Shown piece after piece: positions 25,654 through 38,181 of a DNA stretch of 64,000 nt. The notes under the pieces were generated by a model. That model was given only the letters and a program-made list of their open reading frames with translations. It had not been told where the DNA came from and ran no database searches. The stretch's first letter is position 1. Every line of letters starts with the position of its first letter. The position numbers were made by a program, and so were the translations under genes. Location of the stretch: the NCBI GenBank assembly GCA_021464245.1, contig JADCRB010000048.1:1368783-1432782 (forward strand), given 5' to 3'. The stretch comes from Carallia brachiata (taxonomy: Eukaryota; Streptophyta; Magnoliopsida; Malpighiales; Rhizophoraceae).

Positions 25654-28600
25654 GTGCTCTGCTGCTAGATAGCTCTCTATCAAACAAAGGACACACACAC
25701 AATCCTCTTGCCCTTTGGCTGTTAGTTTGTTATGTCCTTTGGAAAGAGGAAATTAAAGCTCTCTCTTCTCAAATCTCACTGTTGCATAGAAACAGAAAGG
25801 AAAAGACGAACAGAGAGGAGTGGCCTGGCCTACGAGGATGCGGAGTCAGGAAATTGAGGAGAAGTGTTCACCATTATAAACTAACAAGTTGATGGATTGA
25901 AATTCCAAGGGATCCAGATAGTTCCGTAAAGAGTCGTTAGTTTGAATTTTGAATCATGTGGAGGCTTGGTAAATAAGCCAAGGGGATTTGGACTTTTTAT
26001 TGGCCAACAGTCACGTTGTATGCATTATATTTATTTATTTATTTATTTAACAATTAATGAGCTAACCTAGCAGCCAGACTTCTAGAATTTAAAAAAAGAA
26101 AAATATCAAAAACACCCAACATGCAGGTTGGCCGAGAAAATTATTTCCTTGAAAGTACTAACAAAATTAGTGAAGAAATCGTCCAATTCATCATTAGTCC
26201 AAGTAATTAACTTCTCGTATGTTGGCATACAAAATGAGTTAGTAACTACCATTGGCAAAACAAAAATGAGTTAATAACGATGTTAGAGGTAAGGGGACTC
26301 TTGTTATTTGTAATTGTTTAAGGCCAGGATGTGTCATTTCATGATCCCACTTTAATTTAAACATATTGATGGATTTTTTTTTTCGCATATTACAAATAAA
26401 ATAGAAAATATTAGACCCACTAATTACTTTGAAATAGGCTGTAAGATGATATTTTATAAACATAATAAAACTACAATCTCTTCACAAATTTACGTACATG
26501 ACCAATAATTTCTTTAAATGGGAGAAGAAGAAATAAGTAAAATAAATCAAAAAGAGAGAGGTCCCCCCAAACCCTATGTTATTGAGTAATTAATTTGATA
26601 GTTATCAGCATCCTTACTAATTGTGTCCCCTTTTTCTTTTTTAAGGAATCTGATTGTTTTTTAGACCCAATATTTTTCGCGCAGCGCTATCAATTTATGA
26701 ATATATTAGGTGCTTCGAGTATTCCGAATTCCAAGAGGACTTCCCTCAAAACAGTATTCCAATTTTTTTTTAATTAAAAAAATTTATTATTAATATATCA
26801 GTCATCAAATTTACAAATTGAAGGGAGAGTATCTCAATTTTAAAATTTCTATTCAACCCAATCCATAAAAAGAGACTTATCAATTGAGTACTGTTGAGGT
26901 CAAGTGTAACTCTCTCAAGTTGCTCATAACAATTGTAAATTTGAAATTGACAGAGTACAATCAACGATCAAACTAGATAAATCAAAAATTAAAACTCTCA
27001 AATGCTATTACCAAAAGTTAAATACAAACTACAAATAAATAAGATACGTTAAATTACTGCTAAACTATTATTTTCGATGAAAAAAGTATTTCAATGACCT
27101 CCTCAGCTTATTAATCAAATGATAGAATATGGTACTGGGGTTTATAATTAATAGTACTTTGATGTGGAATCTTGAATCCTTAATTGTGTCTTTGGGGTAT
27201 GGTTCGATGTCTCACAAACATTGCCATCTTAGTGAAAATCAATGGAAGGGACGACAAATTGAAAAGAAATTAACGAAAATTTGCACCTTCAAAACTGATC
27301 TTAGGTTTTATCCAAACAATAGGTGGCATTTTCATCATCATCCGCTCAGATAACACCTAATGAACTGCCCAGCCACACAAAATTATGAAAGTAATAAATA
27401 AATTTCACCCATGTTGCTTGACTTTGTTTGCTTTCGTAAGTCTTTGCATCATCGTATGAGTGTCTGCATCTTCGCTTTGTCATGCCGTGCAAACAAATCA
27501 TTAGGTTGGTAAGGAGCCCCTATGGCCTAAGCGCTTTCAAAAATAAATCCAATTTCGTTTCCAATGGCTTTTTTCCCTCTTTTTCCAATTCATAGAAAAT
27601 TAATAAGAAGAAAGCTAATTGTGGGGAATACACCCTTTAATCTCCCGTTGAGAAAACACAATGGTGAAAAGTTTTTTAAAAAGAATAACATTGGTAAGGA
27701 ACATATTTTTCAAGTTGGATTCCAAGTAAGAACATCCACTATTGGAAACAAAACTGAAAAATTTAGTCCAAATATATCAGTTGAGAGTCTGAAACCCATG
27801 ATTGTATCTTATACAAGTTTCTTAAGATTCTTACAGAATTTGGATAAGTTAGTTTGATTAACAATGTGACAAGTGACCAACTTAGTTTAGACACTATTGG
27901 GAACCGCATTAGAAGTTTAGAATCCCACATTTGATGGGGTCCTTTCGATTGTGCCCATGAATCGAGTACTAGAATCAGAATGAGACTTGGTAGTGGTTGC
28001 AATCACAAACTTACAATCAGTTAGCCAGCCAGAATAGGGTTGGATGTTGGAATCTATGTTGGGTCTGCGCTTCACACCACACTTTCATGTTTTCTGTCTC
28101 CAGGCTACCTTTATATGATCAGAAGAAATTTGTCAAAGAAATTTTCGTAATATAATTTATTATATTTATTATGTAATTATTTTAATTACAAGTATAATCA
28201 AAAGAAAGAAAAAAATCATCTTATTTTCATTGTATAATAAATCCACTTAATTACAAACAATTTCTAACTTAATGCATTCTAAAAATTTTTTTGAGCACTT
28301 TTCTTCTAACCATATAACTTTTCCCTTCTTATAGTGAAATTACACACACCTTCAACGGGCAAGGCAGCTATATTAAGCTAAACTTGGCTGACTTTGACTG
28401 GAATTCTTGATCATCATACCGATATTGACCCCCCTACGTGGCGGCTTTATCCCAGCCCAGCCATTTTTACTTTCTCTTTTTTGCAAAATTGTTGGCCATT
28501 TTTTCAACTTCAGCTCGCGTCCGCAAGTACGACGTTGGTTTTTTTTTTTTTTGGGCTTGAAATAATTAATAGGTTTTTCTCTAAAATACGCATTATAATG

Positions 28601-28871
28601 CTGGTACAATTCCACGGAATTATTTCATCGAGGACGTGTAATGAAGCTCTTAATCTATATTTGAACTTCCGTCTTCATTTAGCATGACAGATCAGGAGGA
28701 CAGTCTATATTTTAGTTTGTAAAAGGAGGACAAAAAAAAATTAATGAAACAAATAGTAATTATTTGAGGTCAAATGGTTGTATATATCATGGCTAAAAAC
28801 CACCCTTTTTCCGATGAAATTCTTTCCAACGCTTTCACGAGGAATTACCCCTTTTTCTTTGGGTGGGGTTG

Positions 28872-28887
28872 GGGGGGGGGGGGGGGG
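28872..28887. repeat. Poly-G run
   Basis: Some 16 consecutive G residues follow GGGTGGGGTT. Such a run can form G-quadruplex and is prone to sequencing error, so the exact length is uncertain. Confidence 0.7.
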
Positions 28888-29761
28888 ACCCGACTTTTCA
28901 AAACAAATTAACACCTCCGGTGCTTGATTAATTTTCTAACTCAAATTGCTTAGGAAAATATTTATAGAGTTATAGAGGAAAACCTGACATCAAACGTGTA
29001 AGTGCTATATGTCTTTTACTTTTTAAATTTCGTAAATTGTCTGCAATTATGCATTAACCTATCCACTGGGTCATACAACAACAAATCCAGATCATCAATA
29101 ATTGTTTACACTAACTAGGTCTGCTAATGACCATTATTCACCTTTTGAAGTCACTGGTGACGCATACAAAACAAATTTGACAGAAGAAGCATTCAATTAA
29201 TTTTTGCCTTTGATAATCTTTTTGCGGGTATATGCTTTGATTCCGTGAACAATTTGTGCACATAAAATATAGAGTATTGGAATAATTGGCCAAATAATTG
29301 TGGTCGAAGATTCTTCCAGCTTTAATTTTGGCCTCATATTCATGAACTTTGTCAAGCGTCTTTTGACTTGTCATTGGTTGCTGCTAAAATCATGAATTAC
29401 AATAAAAAAAATAAAATAAAATCTTATCAAAGAAAAAAATTCCCCCTTCCAAAAATGAAATGACGATGAGGTGCGTTCCCCCCCCCCCCCCCTTTCCTTG
29501 AGTTGTAATTTCTTAATAAATACAAGTGGATTTTGATTCTAAATGACATAATGTCCACTGTTGATTCTTATCTTTTTTTTTTTAAGGAGATGATCCATCA
29601 GTGATTAGTCCGTTTTTTAAGAGCGATATTAGTTTGCTAATTGAGACACCATAGACAGTCTTTATCAAAGTTTGTTCAAACTAAAGAGACCCCAAATAAT
29701 TTTTTCATTTCTTTAAACAGTAATAATAGGTTAAAAAACACGCACACACGTATATCTTTAA

Positions 29762-30281
29762 GAAATTATCAAGGTTGTCAGAACCAGACCGATCATCGAA
29801 CCGGAAACATTAGTGGGTCAAAGTTCAACCGGTTCAACCGGTCGAACCGGTATTTGAACCGGTATTTATTAATATATATTTTATAAAAATAATTTAAAAA
29901 AATAATATTTATACATGATTATTAAATATTACTTTTTTAATTTTTAAGGATTAAATTGAAAATTTTGATAAATTTAGGATTAAATTGAAAGTTTTGATAA
30001 ATTTAAGACTAAATTGAAAATTTTAATTAAATTTAAAACTCAAATTATAATTTAAATAAACATTGGGATCAAATTATAATTTATAAAACTTTTATACCCG
30101 GTTTGAACCGGTTGAACCGGGTCCGGTTTTTGACCGATTTTCACCGATTTTTGACCGGTTCAAACCGGTTTTGACCGGTCTGAGTTAAGGAGTAACTGTA
30201 GTCATAAATCGACCCGGACCTTTGGCCGGTCACCGGTTTAACCGGTCGGTCCAAACCGATTTTTACAACATTGGAAATTAT
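29762..30281. mobile_element. hAT-like MITE, CCGGTT-rich, perfect 8-bp TSD
   Basis: The body is 29770-30273 (504 bp). It is flanked by exact GAAATTAT copies at 29762-29769 and 30274-30281. Ends are CAAGGTTGTCAGAACC and the complement of the right end, CAATGTTGTAAAAATC. The subterminal 100-150 bp on both sides are dense in ACCGGTT/AACCGGT palindromes; the centre is AT-rich with short internal repeats (AAATTGAAA.TTTTGAT). The 8-bp duplication and terminal CA places it in hAT. No transposase frame. Two related copies occur at 39151-40082 and 41980-42620. Confidence 0.88.
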
Positions 30282-30726
30282 AGAGAAAACAGTGAAAAAA
30301 AAAAAAAAAGAAAGACAGAAATGTCGTTCTTTTGGACACCACAAGAAGGGTATATCAGCTTTGAACTTGGCTTAAACTCAAGATCGATCCCTCGGGACCA
30401 ATTGTCACATGGCCAAGTCTGCAATCAATTTATGCGCGCATGAAAAAATAAGAAAAAAAATTGATGTATTTTTAAAGTTGAACTTCACTGGTCAAATTCC
30501 AGCCGTCATGTTGTTTTGTGGTCAAAAGATAGAATCCAGAATTCTTGAGAGCCGCAAGAGGTGAAATCCAATGTTGGGGAAGAAGGATAGCTTTTTATTT
30601 ACATCGCATACCAGTCCAGTCAGTTGTTGCCATGATAGAAAAAAACTGTAAAAGAAATTGTTAATGTAGAGATCCTAACCGAAATTTCCAAAATCTAGAA
30701 GAAGCTGCGCTGAACTTTTTCAGAAA

Positions 30727-30757
30727 TATATTATTATTATTATTATTATTATTATTT
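30727..30757. repeat. TTA microsatellite
   Basis: About ten TTA/ATT units in a row. No gene overlaps it. Confidence 0.8.
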
Positions 30758-31480
30758 TGAAGAAAAAGAAAGAATATAATTTTCAAACAACAGCCAGTGG
30801 GGCAGCACATTTTATTATTTCCGTGGACAGTGGGCGGAACGAAATGGTTAGCTTTTGGATTACAAATTTACGGTGGGCGGATTTTTGGGAATTGGTTGAA
30901 GGCGGAAAGATAACCCAAAGTCCAAACCCCACACCCCCCCTCCAAAAAAGAAAAAAAAATCAAGCAGATGGGATAGGGGATAGGGACAGATGATCATAGA
31001 TGTATTTTATTGTATTTAGTTGATTTAAATCAGATAAATTTAGTGTTCTTTTCTTGTATTGATTAAAGTTTGAGTTTATGTTTTACCGTCTGTCTCTTTT
31101 AAAATGAGGATTTTAAGCTGTATGTAATATTGTGAATTTAAAATTCGTTAACACCGTAATCAAGTATAAGAAAAATTCAACTAAATTTAGTAGTGCTTGG
31201 GTGGGATCCCCTCTTATTACTGGAGTTGAATGGAGCAAGCAAAAAAAGAGTTTATCCTAACTTCATTCTAAAAATTTGATAGCTGATATACTTACAATGA
31301 ATTTTTATTTTTTCAAAACAGAATTATTTCAAAGTGCCAATCTTTGTGGCCCGGAAGTCCGAGGCAAAGCATATATTAGATTACATTGGTTGATATTGAT
31401 TAGGAGGAGGAGTTCGATAATCTTCAATTCCGTGGATGATGCGTTGTATCCAACATCCGAAAGTTACAAAGCTTAATAGG

Positions 31481-31937
31481 GCTAAGAAAGGGATAACACT
31501 TTTTTCAGTTTTAAACTATCATAAATTTTTATAATTAGATTTTAAATCATTCAATTTTTTTAATCAAGTTTTATATATTTTAAATCTTTTAAAATTGAGT
31601 TATTTCTATCAACAGTAATCAATCAAAATCTTTAAAATGTACTTTGACCAAATAGATATGAATAAAAAAAATAAAAATACTGCTTCTTTTGTATTTTTCT
31701 GGTTTAGTATTTTAAAGAAACAATTAAAAATATCATATTTAGTATTTTTTTAATTCACTTTGACTTGGTAAAAGTCCATTCTAGACTATTTGATCGACGA
31801 TTGTTGACAAAAAGAATTTAATTGTAAAAAGATATGAAAAGTATAAGAGTCAATTAAAAAAACTAAAATTTTTATGATTTAATTGAAAAAATTTATAAAA
31901 ATTTAAGATTAAAAAAAATAATATCCTAGCTAAAAAA
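31481..31937. mobile_element. MULE-like MITE with long TIRs
   Basis: The body is about 31490-31928. The left end GGGATAACACTTTTTT and the complement of the right end, TAGGATATTATTTTTTTT, are similar, and the arms stay alike for ~120 bp (AATTTTTATAA and TTTTTTTAAT in both). The flanks GCTAAGAAA (31481-31489) and GCTAAAAAA (31929-31937) fit a 9-bp target duplication with one change. It resembles 22371-22861 in its GGGATAA start and layout. No coding capacity. Confidence 0.6.
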
Positions 31938-32627
31938 AAAATAGTATTTTCTTATTGGGCCTCCAAAATAGTTATGCTTTCGGGCTTGGCAAGGAGATTC
32001 AGTATTGATCGAGGACCCAAAGTTCCAACGTCCGAAAACACCCCCAAATCATCAATCTCTTCTCCTCCTCAACCGACGAGCTGACTGACATACAACGTGA
32101 TTCAAGTCGAACGGAGTCAACGGAGTTAGTTATGTTGAAAGTTAAAAGCCAGAAGCACCTAGACCTGCCAGTTAGGCTTTGTTTAAACTTGGACTATATT
32201 GTCCCAACCCAGTGGTTTCCGCCTTTTGGGCCCTGCAACTCATAATGAAGATAAAAGGGTTCTTTCCAATTCAGAAGCCTAACTCACTCCGGTGATTCTG
32301 ATCCAGGACCGTGCCGGAATTGGGGGTCCTTCTTTTAATGGGCTTTCTATTGCCCGGGAAGTTTTGGAGATTAAGTGTTGCAGGAAGCCGACCGGGTGCA
32401 GATTTGTTGGTAAACCACTCCTTTTTTTTTTCGGCGTGGGCTTCACCTGTTGAATAGACCCCAGCTGGGGACTATTTGGTTACTTGAGCAAAAGAGACTT
32501 AGGGTACACTAGCTTTTATAAAAATATTGATTAATTACTAATCGTTGTGATTTAGTAGTAAGTGTCGAACGTTACTAAACTAAAAGTCTTGGGTTCGAAA
32601 GCTGCCAGAGTGTTTTATAGGGCTAAA

Positions 32628-32731
32628 CATACTCCTCCCCTTTATAACACTGGACTATACTGTAACCATTCAGACAGTTCATACTCCTCCCCTTTATAAC
32701 ACTGGATTATATTGTAACCATTCAAACAGTT
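32628..32731. repeat. Tandem duplication of a 52-bp unit
   Basis: Two adjacent copies (32628-32679 and 32680-32731) start CATACTCCTCCCC and end CA.ACAGTT. They differ at three positions. They lie just after a GGGTTCGAAAG motif that may belong to a tRNA-derived SINE. Confidence 0.9.
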
Positions 32732-33368
32732 TAGATGTTACTCTGAGAGTATGAGTAATACTCCATGACAAAATTGTGCGGCACTAACCCTATCTTCCCA
32801 TTTTTATAGACAAAAAAAAAAAAGTATCGATCATCAATCGATAAAAAAAAAATATTAGTCATCAAACTAAAAGAAGTAGTTGTTGGAAGTTTAATCAGTA
32901 TTTCACCCAATAAAATTTGTGATTAACAATAAATATATATTTATAAAATTAATTTTGAAAAAATAATAATTGTTTTGTTAAATTCAAATGCTTTTAACTA
33001 AAGAAAATTACAGAAATGTTTGATTATATATTAATTTTTTACTTTTAATTACTAAATGGAAAGTTTTAAAAGTTTAGATCAAATTTAAGACTTATTTAAA
33101 GATAATAATTAAATTCAAAACTTAATCATAATAAAGACAAAATTTAGAGATAAATTATAATTTTTAATATTTATGAGTACAGGTGTTCTGTCTCATGGTG
33201 ATGGTCTAATCTCATGGGTCTGCAACAAATTTCTCTAATTCTTTATAAGAATTAAGAAATTACTATCTCAAAAGTTTGTGTGGGACACTAGACATTTACG
33301 TGCATCAAAGTGAAGCATAATGATCAGTGCAGAAAAGGGTAATTAAATCGGAAATGTTAGATAATTAA

Positions 33369-33533
33369 GGGTTGATGAATAAATTGTGTTCATATTGTAA
33401 TAAATACTGTATTTTATGTAATTATAATAATAAAATATGTAACAAAAAAATATAATTATTTTTTATACATATTTTTTTATTATAATTGTATAAAATGTAC
33501 TTTTAATTATAATATAAATATAATTTAGTCACC
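33369..33533. mobile_element. AT-rich foldback MITE beside dirigent pseudogene
   Basis: The left arm (GTTGATGAATAAATTGTG...) and the complement of the right arm (GGTGACTAAATTATATT...) are similar over ~70 bp, with ATTTTAT and AATTATAATAA in both. The element is ~165 bp and ends about 30 bp from the 3' end of the dirigent pseudogene at 33564. No certain target duplication. Confidence 0.55.
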
Positions 33534-33563
33534 AAATCGTGTGGCTACGTAAGAGTATCCTTA

Positions 33564-34225
33564 ACCAATAATGCAAAACATAGCCATTTTCCTATACTCA
33601 ACAACCGCATCTCCGGTGGTTAGGTTGAAACTAAAAGTTTTGGCCTGAACGTATACCCGAGCAAACCGGAAAACCCCTCTGGCGCCAACCACCGGCATTT
33701 CCCGAGCCTGGGATAAAAATTCATTCCTCCCACGTACGGCTATAGTGCTACCATTGTACTCGTCTTCGGTGAACACAAAATTTATAACCATAATCAAAGC
33801 AAGTTCCTCTTGCGATGATGCCGATCCATCAAAACCTTATGCCCTTACCACCGATTTTGGTTGAGCTTATTGCTGTGCCCAGTGCCCAGTTAATGGGCAG
33901 TCTATCATAGACTGCTCATGGAGCCGAACCCCGGCTACTGAAACAGGTGAGGCCACTATCGGAACTGCAGTTGGGTTGGGTGACGCCTACTATAATTGTC
34001 ACGGAAAGTAGGACCGGAAATTGGGTTAGCTTTTCTCCCTTTCGGCCCATGAGCTTGGGGTCCACGGTTCTCGCCTCGCGTAATGGTCATGGCTTGGCTG
34101 TCTCCGGAGATTTGGATTGTGCCAGACGGAGAGAGGATGATGATGAAAACCACGAATTGGGAGGAAGCTACAATATTGGGAACCAGTAGGACGAGAAGAA
34201 CGACACAATTTAATGAAGATCTCAT
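33564..34225 (-). pseudogene. Dirigent protein pseudogene
   Basis: Minus-strand sequence matches the intact dirigent gene at 40976 in pieces. It opens with a hydrophobic signal-like start (MRSSLNCVVLLVLLV). Then come GEKLTQF, NPTAVPIVA and PVSVAGVRLH in different frames, then a stop inside the GRAQGF region (TAA where CAA is expected), and finally an open stretch from SASQEELAL-like sequence to the C-terminus with EYNGSTIAVRGRN and GVFRFARVYVQA. At least one stop and two frameshifts disable it. The C-terminal part is well preserved, so decay is probably recent. Confidence 0.85.
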
Positions 34226-34684
34226 TCAATAAATATCCACCTCGCAATGGGTTAAGGGGTAAGGACCAGAGCACATGCTCCATCGTTTCTTGCTCCAATT
34301 GACACCTTTCACACTAATTATTATCCGTCGTGCCGAATAACAGCTGCCATCACTCCGGTGAAGCCAAATTAAGAAAAGGACCTCAAATATTGTGTGTGTA
34401 CCCTTTTTCCTGACCCACGTCCGCCCACCCAGAGGTCTCATTCTGCTTCTCCCCTACTTGAACCCCGTAGCCAGCTTTGACTGAATGAATAATATGTAAC
34501 CTCCGTGAATTTGCCCACAAAAGGTGGACGCCTTCCTCCGCCAGCACGATGTGTCGAACTCATTGTTGATAGGTCGTGTGCTTGTGCGCTGATCATTACA
34601 GAGGAGCGGTGCGAGATTGTAAGGGAAAGACTGTCTGGAAATTGCAAGTTTATAACTGTTGTTAATCACCCAAGTCGATACAAA
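34213..34684 (-). mobile_element. LINE-like fragment, copy 1
   Basis: This block is repeated at 35972-36424 at roughly 80-85% identity. On the minus strand it reads CERCQLEQETMEHVLW, which fits the zinc-binding motif C-x2-C...E-x-EH after reverse transcriptase in plant LINE elements. Frames are broken by stops and shifts. Its low-coordinate edge overlaps the start of the dirigent pseudogene. The LINE assignment rests on this one short motif. Confidence 0.5.
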
Positions 34685-34696
34685 GCGGTCGAAATA

Positions 34697-34882
34697 ATGC
34701 CACCGCCTTCCAACAATTCAGCAGCCGCATTCGGCTTCTTAACCATGATTGATGACCCATTAACCGTGGGACCAGATTTGAGTTCAAAATTGATAGGGAG
34801 GGCGCAGGGTTTCTATGGATCGGCTTCACAAGAAGAGATTAGTTTCATTCTCGTAATGAACTTGGTATTCACCGACGATAAC
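34697..34882 (+). pseudogene. Truncated dirigent pseudogene, central part
   Basis: An open stretch matches the middle of the intact dirigent protein: FGFLTMIDDPLTVGPDLSS, then GRAQGFYGSASQEE and VMNLVFTDDN. The N-terminal third, and everything after the VMNLVF strand, are missing; the frame runs on into unrelated sequence. It lies directly after LINE-like copy 1 and is on the opposite strand to the other pseudogene. Confidence 0.85.
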
Positions 34883-35868
34883 TGTGGCTGCTATACGCAA
34901 TTGCATGCTTTCAATAATGTGTGGCCTTCTTTAGCCTATGTTTAGCTATTTTGTGTTTATCCGGTTTTGATTTTCTATTAAGCAACTCTGTTTTCGTCTC
35001 GTTTACTATCCAATCTGATGTACCTTTAGACAGCGCTGAAAGTTGTTACAATCACTAGGCCTGGCATAAAAACATCCCAAATGTATTACTATTACGTGCA
35101 AGTTCATACTCTCTTCCTCCATCTAAGCAAGCATGTACAGCACATGAATGTAAGTTTTGCTTTTAGGTTCTTACAAGAGAAATGTTCTGGCGACCGTAGA
35201 ATTCAAGCAGTCCGTTCGGCACTTATGCACGCCATTTCCATTGTAGAGAACTGCGATTGTTGGTGTCAACCGAATTTATATCCTAGACCAAATATTAGGA
35301 ACTTCGGAAATTGTTACCTTAATTTCCCCTATCGACTTTGGAAGGGTGTTCCACCGGGAGGACATTGCAGCTGGCCAAATTTGTATCACATTGCTTGTTG
35401 CTAGAACCCAAAGCCTTGTGATTGATCGTGATCACAAGGCCCCAAATGTTATAGGGACTTCTAATTACATGTCCATGCATCATAAATTTTACATGAATGT
35501 CTGCATATGCCTTTAATTTGTGTATCCCTTCGTGGCACGAATCCTTCTTCAAATAGCTTGTTTCTTTCCCTTTTTTTTTTTTTTTTTTTTTTAAACTGCT
35601 TAACTCAGGATTATTGGTAAGAAGGTTCCCGTACAAGATCTTTGTTCCAACAAGTCCTGGGAAAGTTCGCTTCAAAATTCAAATTAAAAAATCCCCAAAA
35701 TTTTGCTAAATTGGCCTCCATACCTGTAACTCTTTGGCAATGACAGTGTCCAAACATTTGTGTTCGTACCATAATACTAAAGCACACGAGACAACGCAGC
35801 AGATTAGGCCCAAGTAACACCCCATCTTTAAATAGACTTTTGTTCCGCCAAAACCATAGGTGCCATCA

Positions 35869-35898
35869 AGTGAAGATCTGTTTCCATGATATCCATCT
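35869..35898. repeat. Short direct repeat with LINE-like block edge
   Basis: The ~28-base sequence GTGAAGATCTGTTTCCATGA... at 35869-35898 recurs at 35971-35998, where LINE-like copy 2 begins, about 100 bases away. It marks a small duplication at the edge of the block. Confidence 0.7.
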
Positions 35899-35971
35899 TT
35901 AACTAGGTCGCTACATTACAACTACCTTCTTATATTTATTCCCAGAAAAATCCAGTAGGACCCAATCTAGT

Positions 35972-36424
35972 GAAGATCTGTTTCCATGATATCCACCTCT
36001 GAAGGGGTAAGAAGAAAGGACCAAAGTACATGTTCCATCGATTCTTGCTCCGATTGACACCTTTCACACTGGTTATTATCCGCCATGCCGAATTACAGCG
36101 ACCATCATCCTCTATAAGCCAAAGAAAGGATCTCAAATGTTGCCCTTTTTTCCAGGTACAAGTCCATCCACCCAGAGGTCTCATTCTGCTCCTCCCCCAT
36201 TTTAACGCCACAGCCAGCTTTGACGCAATAAAATTATATGTAACGTCCATGAATTTGCCCACAAAAAGTGGACACCTTCCCCCGCCAGCACGATGTGTCG
36301 AAATTATTGTTGATAGGTCGTCCTCGGGCGCTGATCATTACAGAGGAGCGGTGCGAGATTATAAGTGAAGACTGTCTTCGAAATTGCACGTCTATAATGT
36401 TGTTATCACCCAAGTCCATACGAT
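35972..36424 (-). mobile_element. LINE-like fragment, copy 2
   Basis: Second copy of the block at 34213-34684, in the same orientation and 1.76 kb away. The minus strand reads CERCQSEQESMEHVLW in one frame. Several short indels separate the copies. After both copies the sequences diverge: copy 1 runs into the dirigent fragment, copy 2 into unrelated DNA. Confidence 0.5.
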
Positions 36425-37969
36425 CGGCAGCACATCTCCCTAAATTTTTAGTCTATATTTTATTTCACACTTATATTTACCCAGTTCTATTTCAATGCCA
36501 TATGGATTGCAGTTATTTCTTTTGTTGTTCACTCTGCCTCAAATCTCTGACTCGCCTTTTTTTTTTTTTTTTTTGGTTGGGGGGTGTAAAGCAGGGACTA
36601 GCCCAGCCTAATCTCTCATGTTTAGAAGAGCAGAATCTCAATCTCAAATTATTGTATTAAAAGGAATGTTCAATGACTACAGATTTAGAGCATTCTAAAT
36701 TTTACTTTGATGTAAGTGGCTATAGTTGGGTGATCGATCTTGTTACCAAAAGTTTTGAAAATCAAGTTACCAGCAACATTTTAGGTGGTAAGTTCTTTTT
36801 ACGAAAAGATTGAATAAAATATTTGTAAACGATTTTTGAATTTAAACCTATAAATAAAGTCACAAGAGCACATACCAACTACGTGGCTTTGCCGAGATGA
36901 TGCTGAAACTTTAGGTGAAGAGGGTTTCAACCCTGTCAACCCAAAATCCTCCATTTAATGGAGATTACTCACTTTGAGCGTGCAGCGTGTTGTACCCGTG
37001 CAATATGTTTTGTTCCGTGTTTTCTCATTTTTTTTTAATAAATAAATTGACTAAACATTAATTATTATTAATGTTAAAAAAAAAGTGATCTCTCTTCTTC
37101 GAATTTTAAGTCACACTTTTCCTTTTCTTTAAAATGTTAAAATAACAAAATATAATAAAGTTACCGGTCACCAACTTGAAGCTTTTAATCACTGTACAAA
37201 AAAAAAACAAAGACGATGCAGCTAAAACGAAGTTTGTCAACGCATGCTCGAAAAGTGAGGAATGTTTGCTTACCTGAATTCATAGTCTGAAAATGTCGTC
37301 TTTACTCTTTAGATACCCAAAGAAAAAAGCATTAAAAAAAAAATGAAAAACAAGCTTTACTTCTAAGGCCAAACATGAAACTTGCCAACCCACTGAAATC
37401 TTGGAATCCCACTAGAGATAAAAAAAGGCAAAAGCAAACATTATTTTTAAATGGTAGGTTTGTTGTAATAAAGAATTTATGTTGACAGAGCCAAATTCTA
37501 GAAGAGGAGTACCCAAATTGCGAAGGAAAAAAATAAGGTCAGTGGTACCAGCTGGCTAGTCGCTCTCTCTTTTGAATTCCCTTGTTTTTTTTCCACCTCC
37601 AATTCTAAATGTTCATACAACTTTGGTCAGATGTCATGCTCTCTTGTCTCGCCAAGTCCTCCGTATGAGTGGCTATTGGCTAGGCTAACTGCTGTTTTTT
37701 CAACGCCCCCACTCCATCTTAATGAGCTGCCCCAACTTTCAAGAAAGTTTCTAGGTCGTCACCGCAACGAGTCGTGATTGAAAGGGGACAAAAAAAAAAA
37801 AATTCTACCAGACCAATTTTCCTCAATTAAATTGAGATGAATTAGTTTAGCTGTTTTATTGGTACATGATGAATTGGTTTAGTGCGTGCAAGGTGCTGCC
37901 GTAGAAAACGGGGCGTTGCCGGGGAAAAGAGGGTGTTTTGTGCGTTTTTAAATTGAAAAATAATATGAA

Positions 37970-38157
37970 AAAGAGTAATATTTAACATATCAAAAATTAT
38001 GTTATAAAATATTTTAAAATATGTAATTATAAACAAATTGTTAATTTTTTTTTAATACTATCAAATTAAAAGGAGAAAAAAAGTTAACAATTCTTTTCAT
38101 AATTATATATTTTAAAATATTTTATAACACAATTTTCAGAATATTTATCATTACTTT
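37970..38157. mobile_element. AT-rich foldback MITE A
   Basis: Arms of ~75 bp: the left starts AAAGAGTAATATTTAAC and the right ends ATTTATCATTACTTT. Both contain TTATAAAATATTTTAAAATAT, in inverse sense, at the same depth. The loop is ~40 bp. No coding capacity. Confidence 0.7.
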
Positions 38158-38181
38158 GTGGAAAAAGTTTAAGAGTCAGAA

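Larger units (their letters stand above)
25654..33560. other. Intergenic region with transposon remnants
   Basis: The first ~200 bases are the leader and promoter of the TMEM45-like gene. The rest has no supported gene. It holds poly-G (28872-28887) and poly-C (29477-29492) runs, a hAT-like MITE (29770-30273), a TTA microsatellite (~30727-30757), a MULE-like MITE (31490-31928), a possible SINE and a 52-bp tandem duplication (32628-32731), and a foldback (33369-33533). Confidence 0.65.

Noticed and set aside
24703..25698. Longer start (ATG at 25698) for the TMEM45-like gene
   Set aside because: The extra 15 residues do not fit the family start MGTLVGH, so the shorter start is preferred.
32560..32610. 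tRNA gene suggested by GGGTTCGAAAG
   Set aside because: No acceptor stem or anticodon arm can be folded around it; a SINE remnant is more likely.
35081..35404. 107-codon open frame with several Cys
   Set aside because: It lies among pseudogene and LINE-like fragments, and I recognise no domain; probably a remnant.
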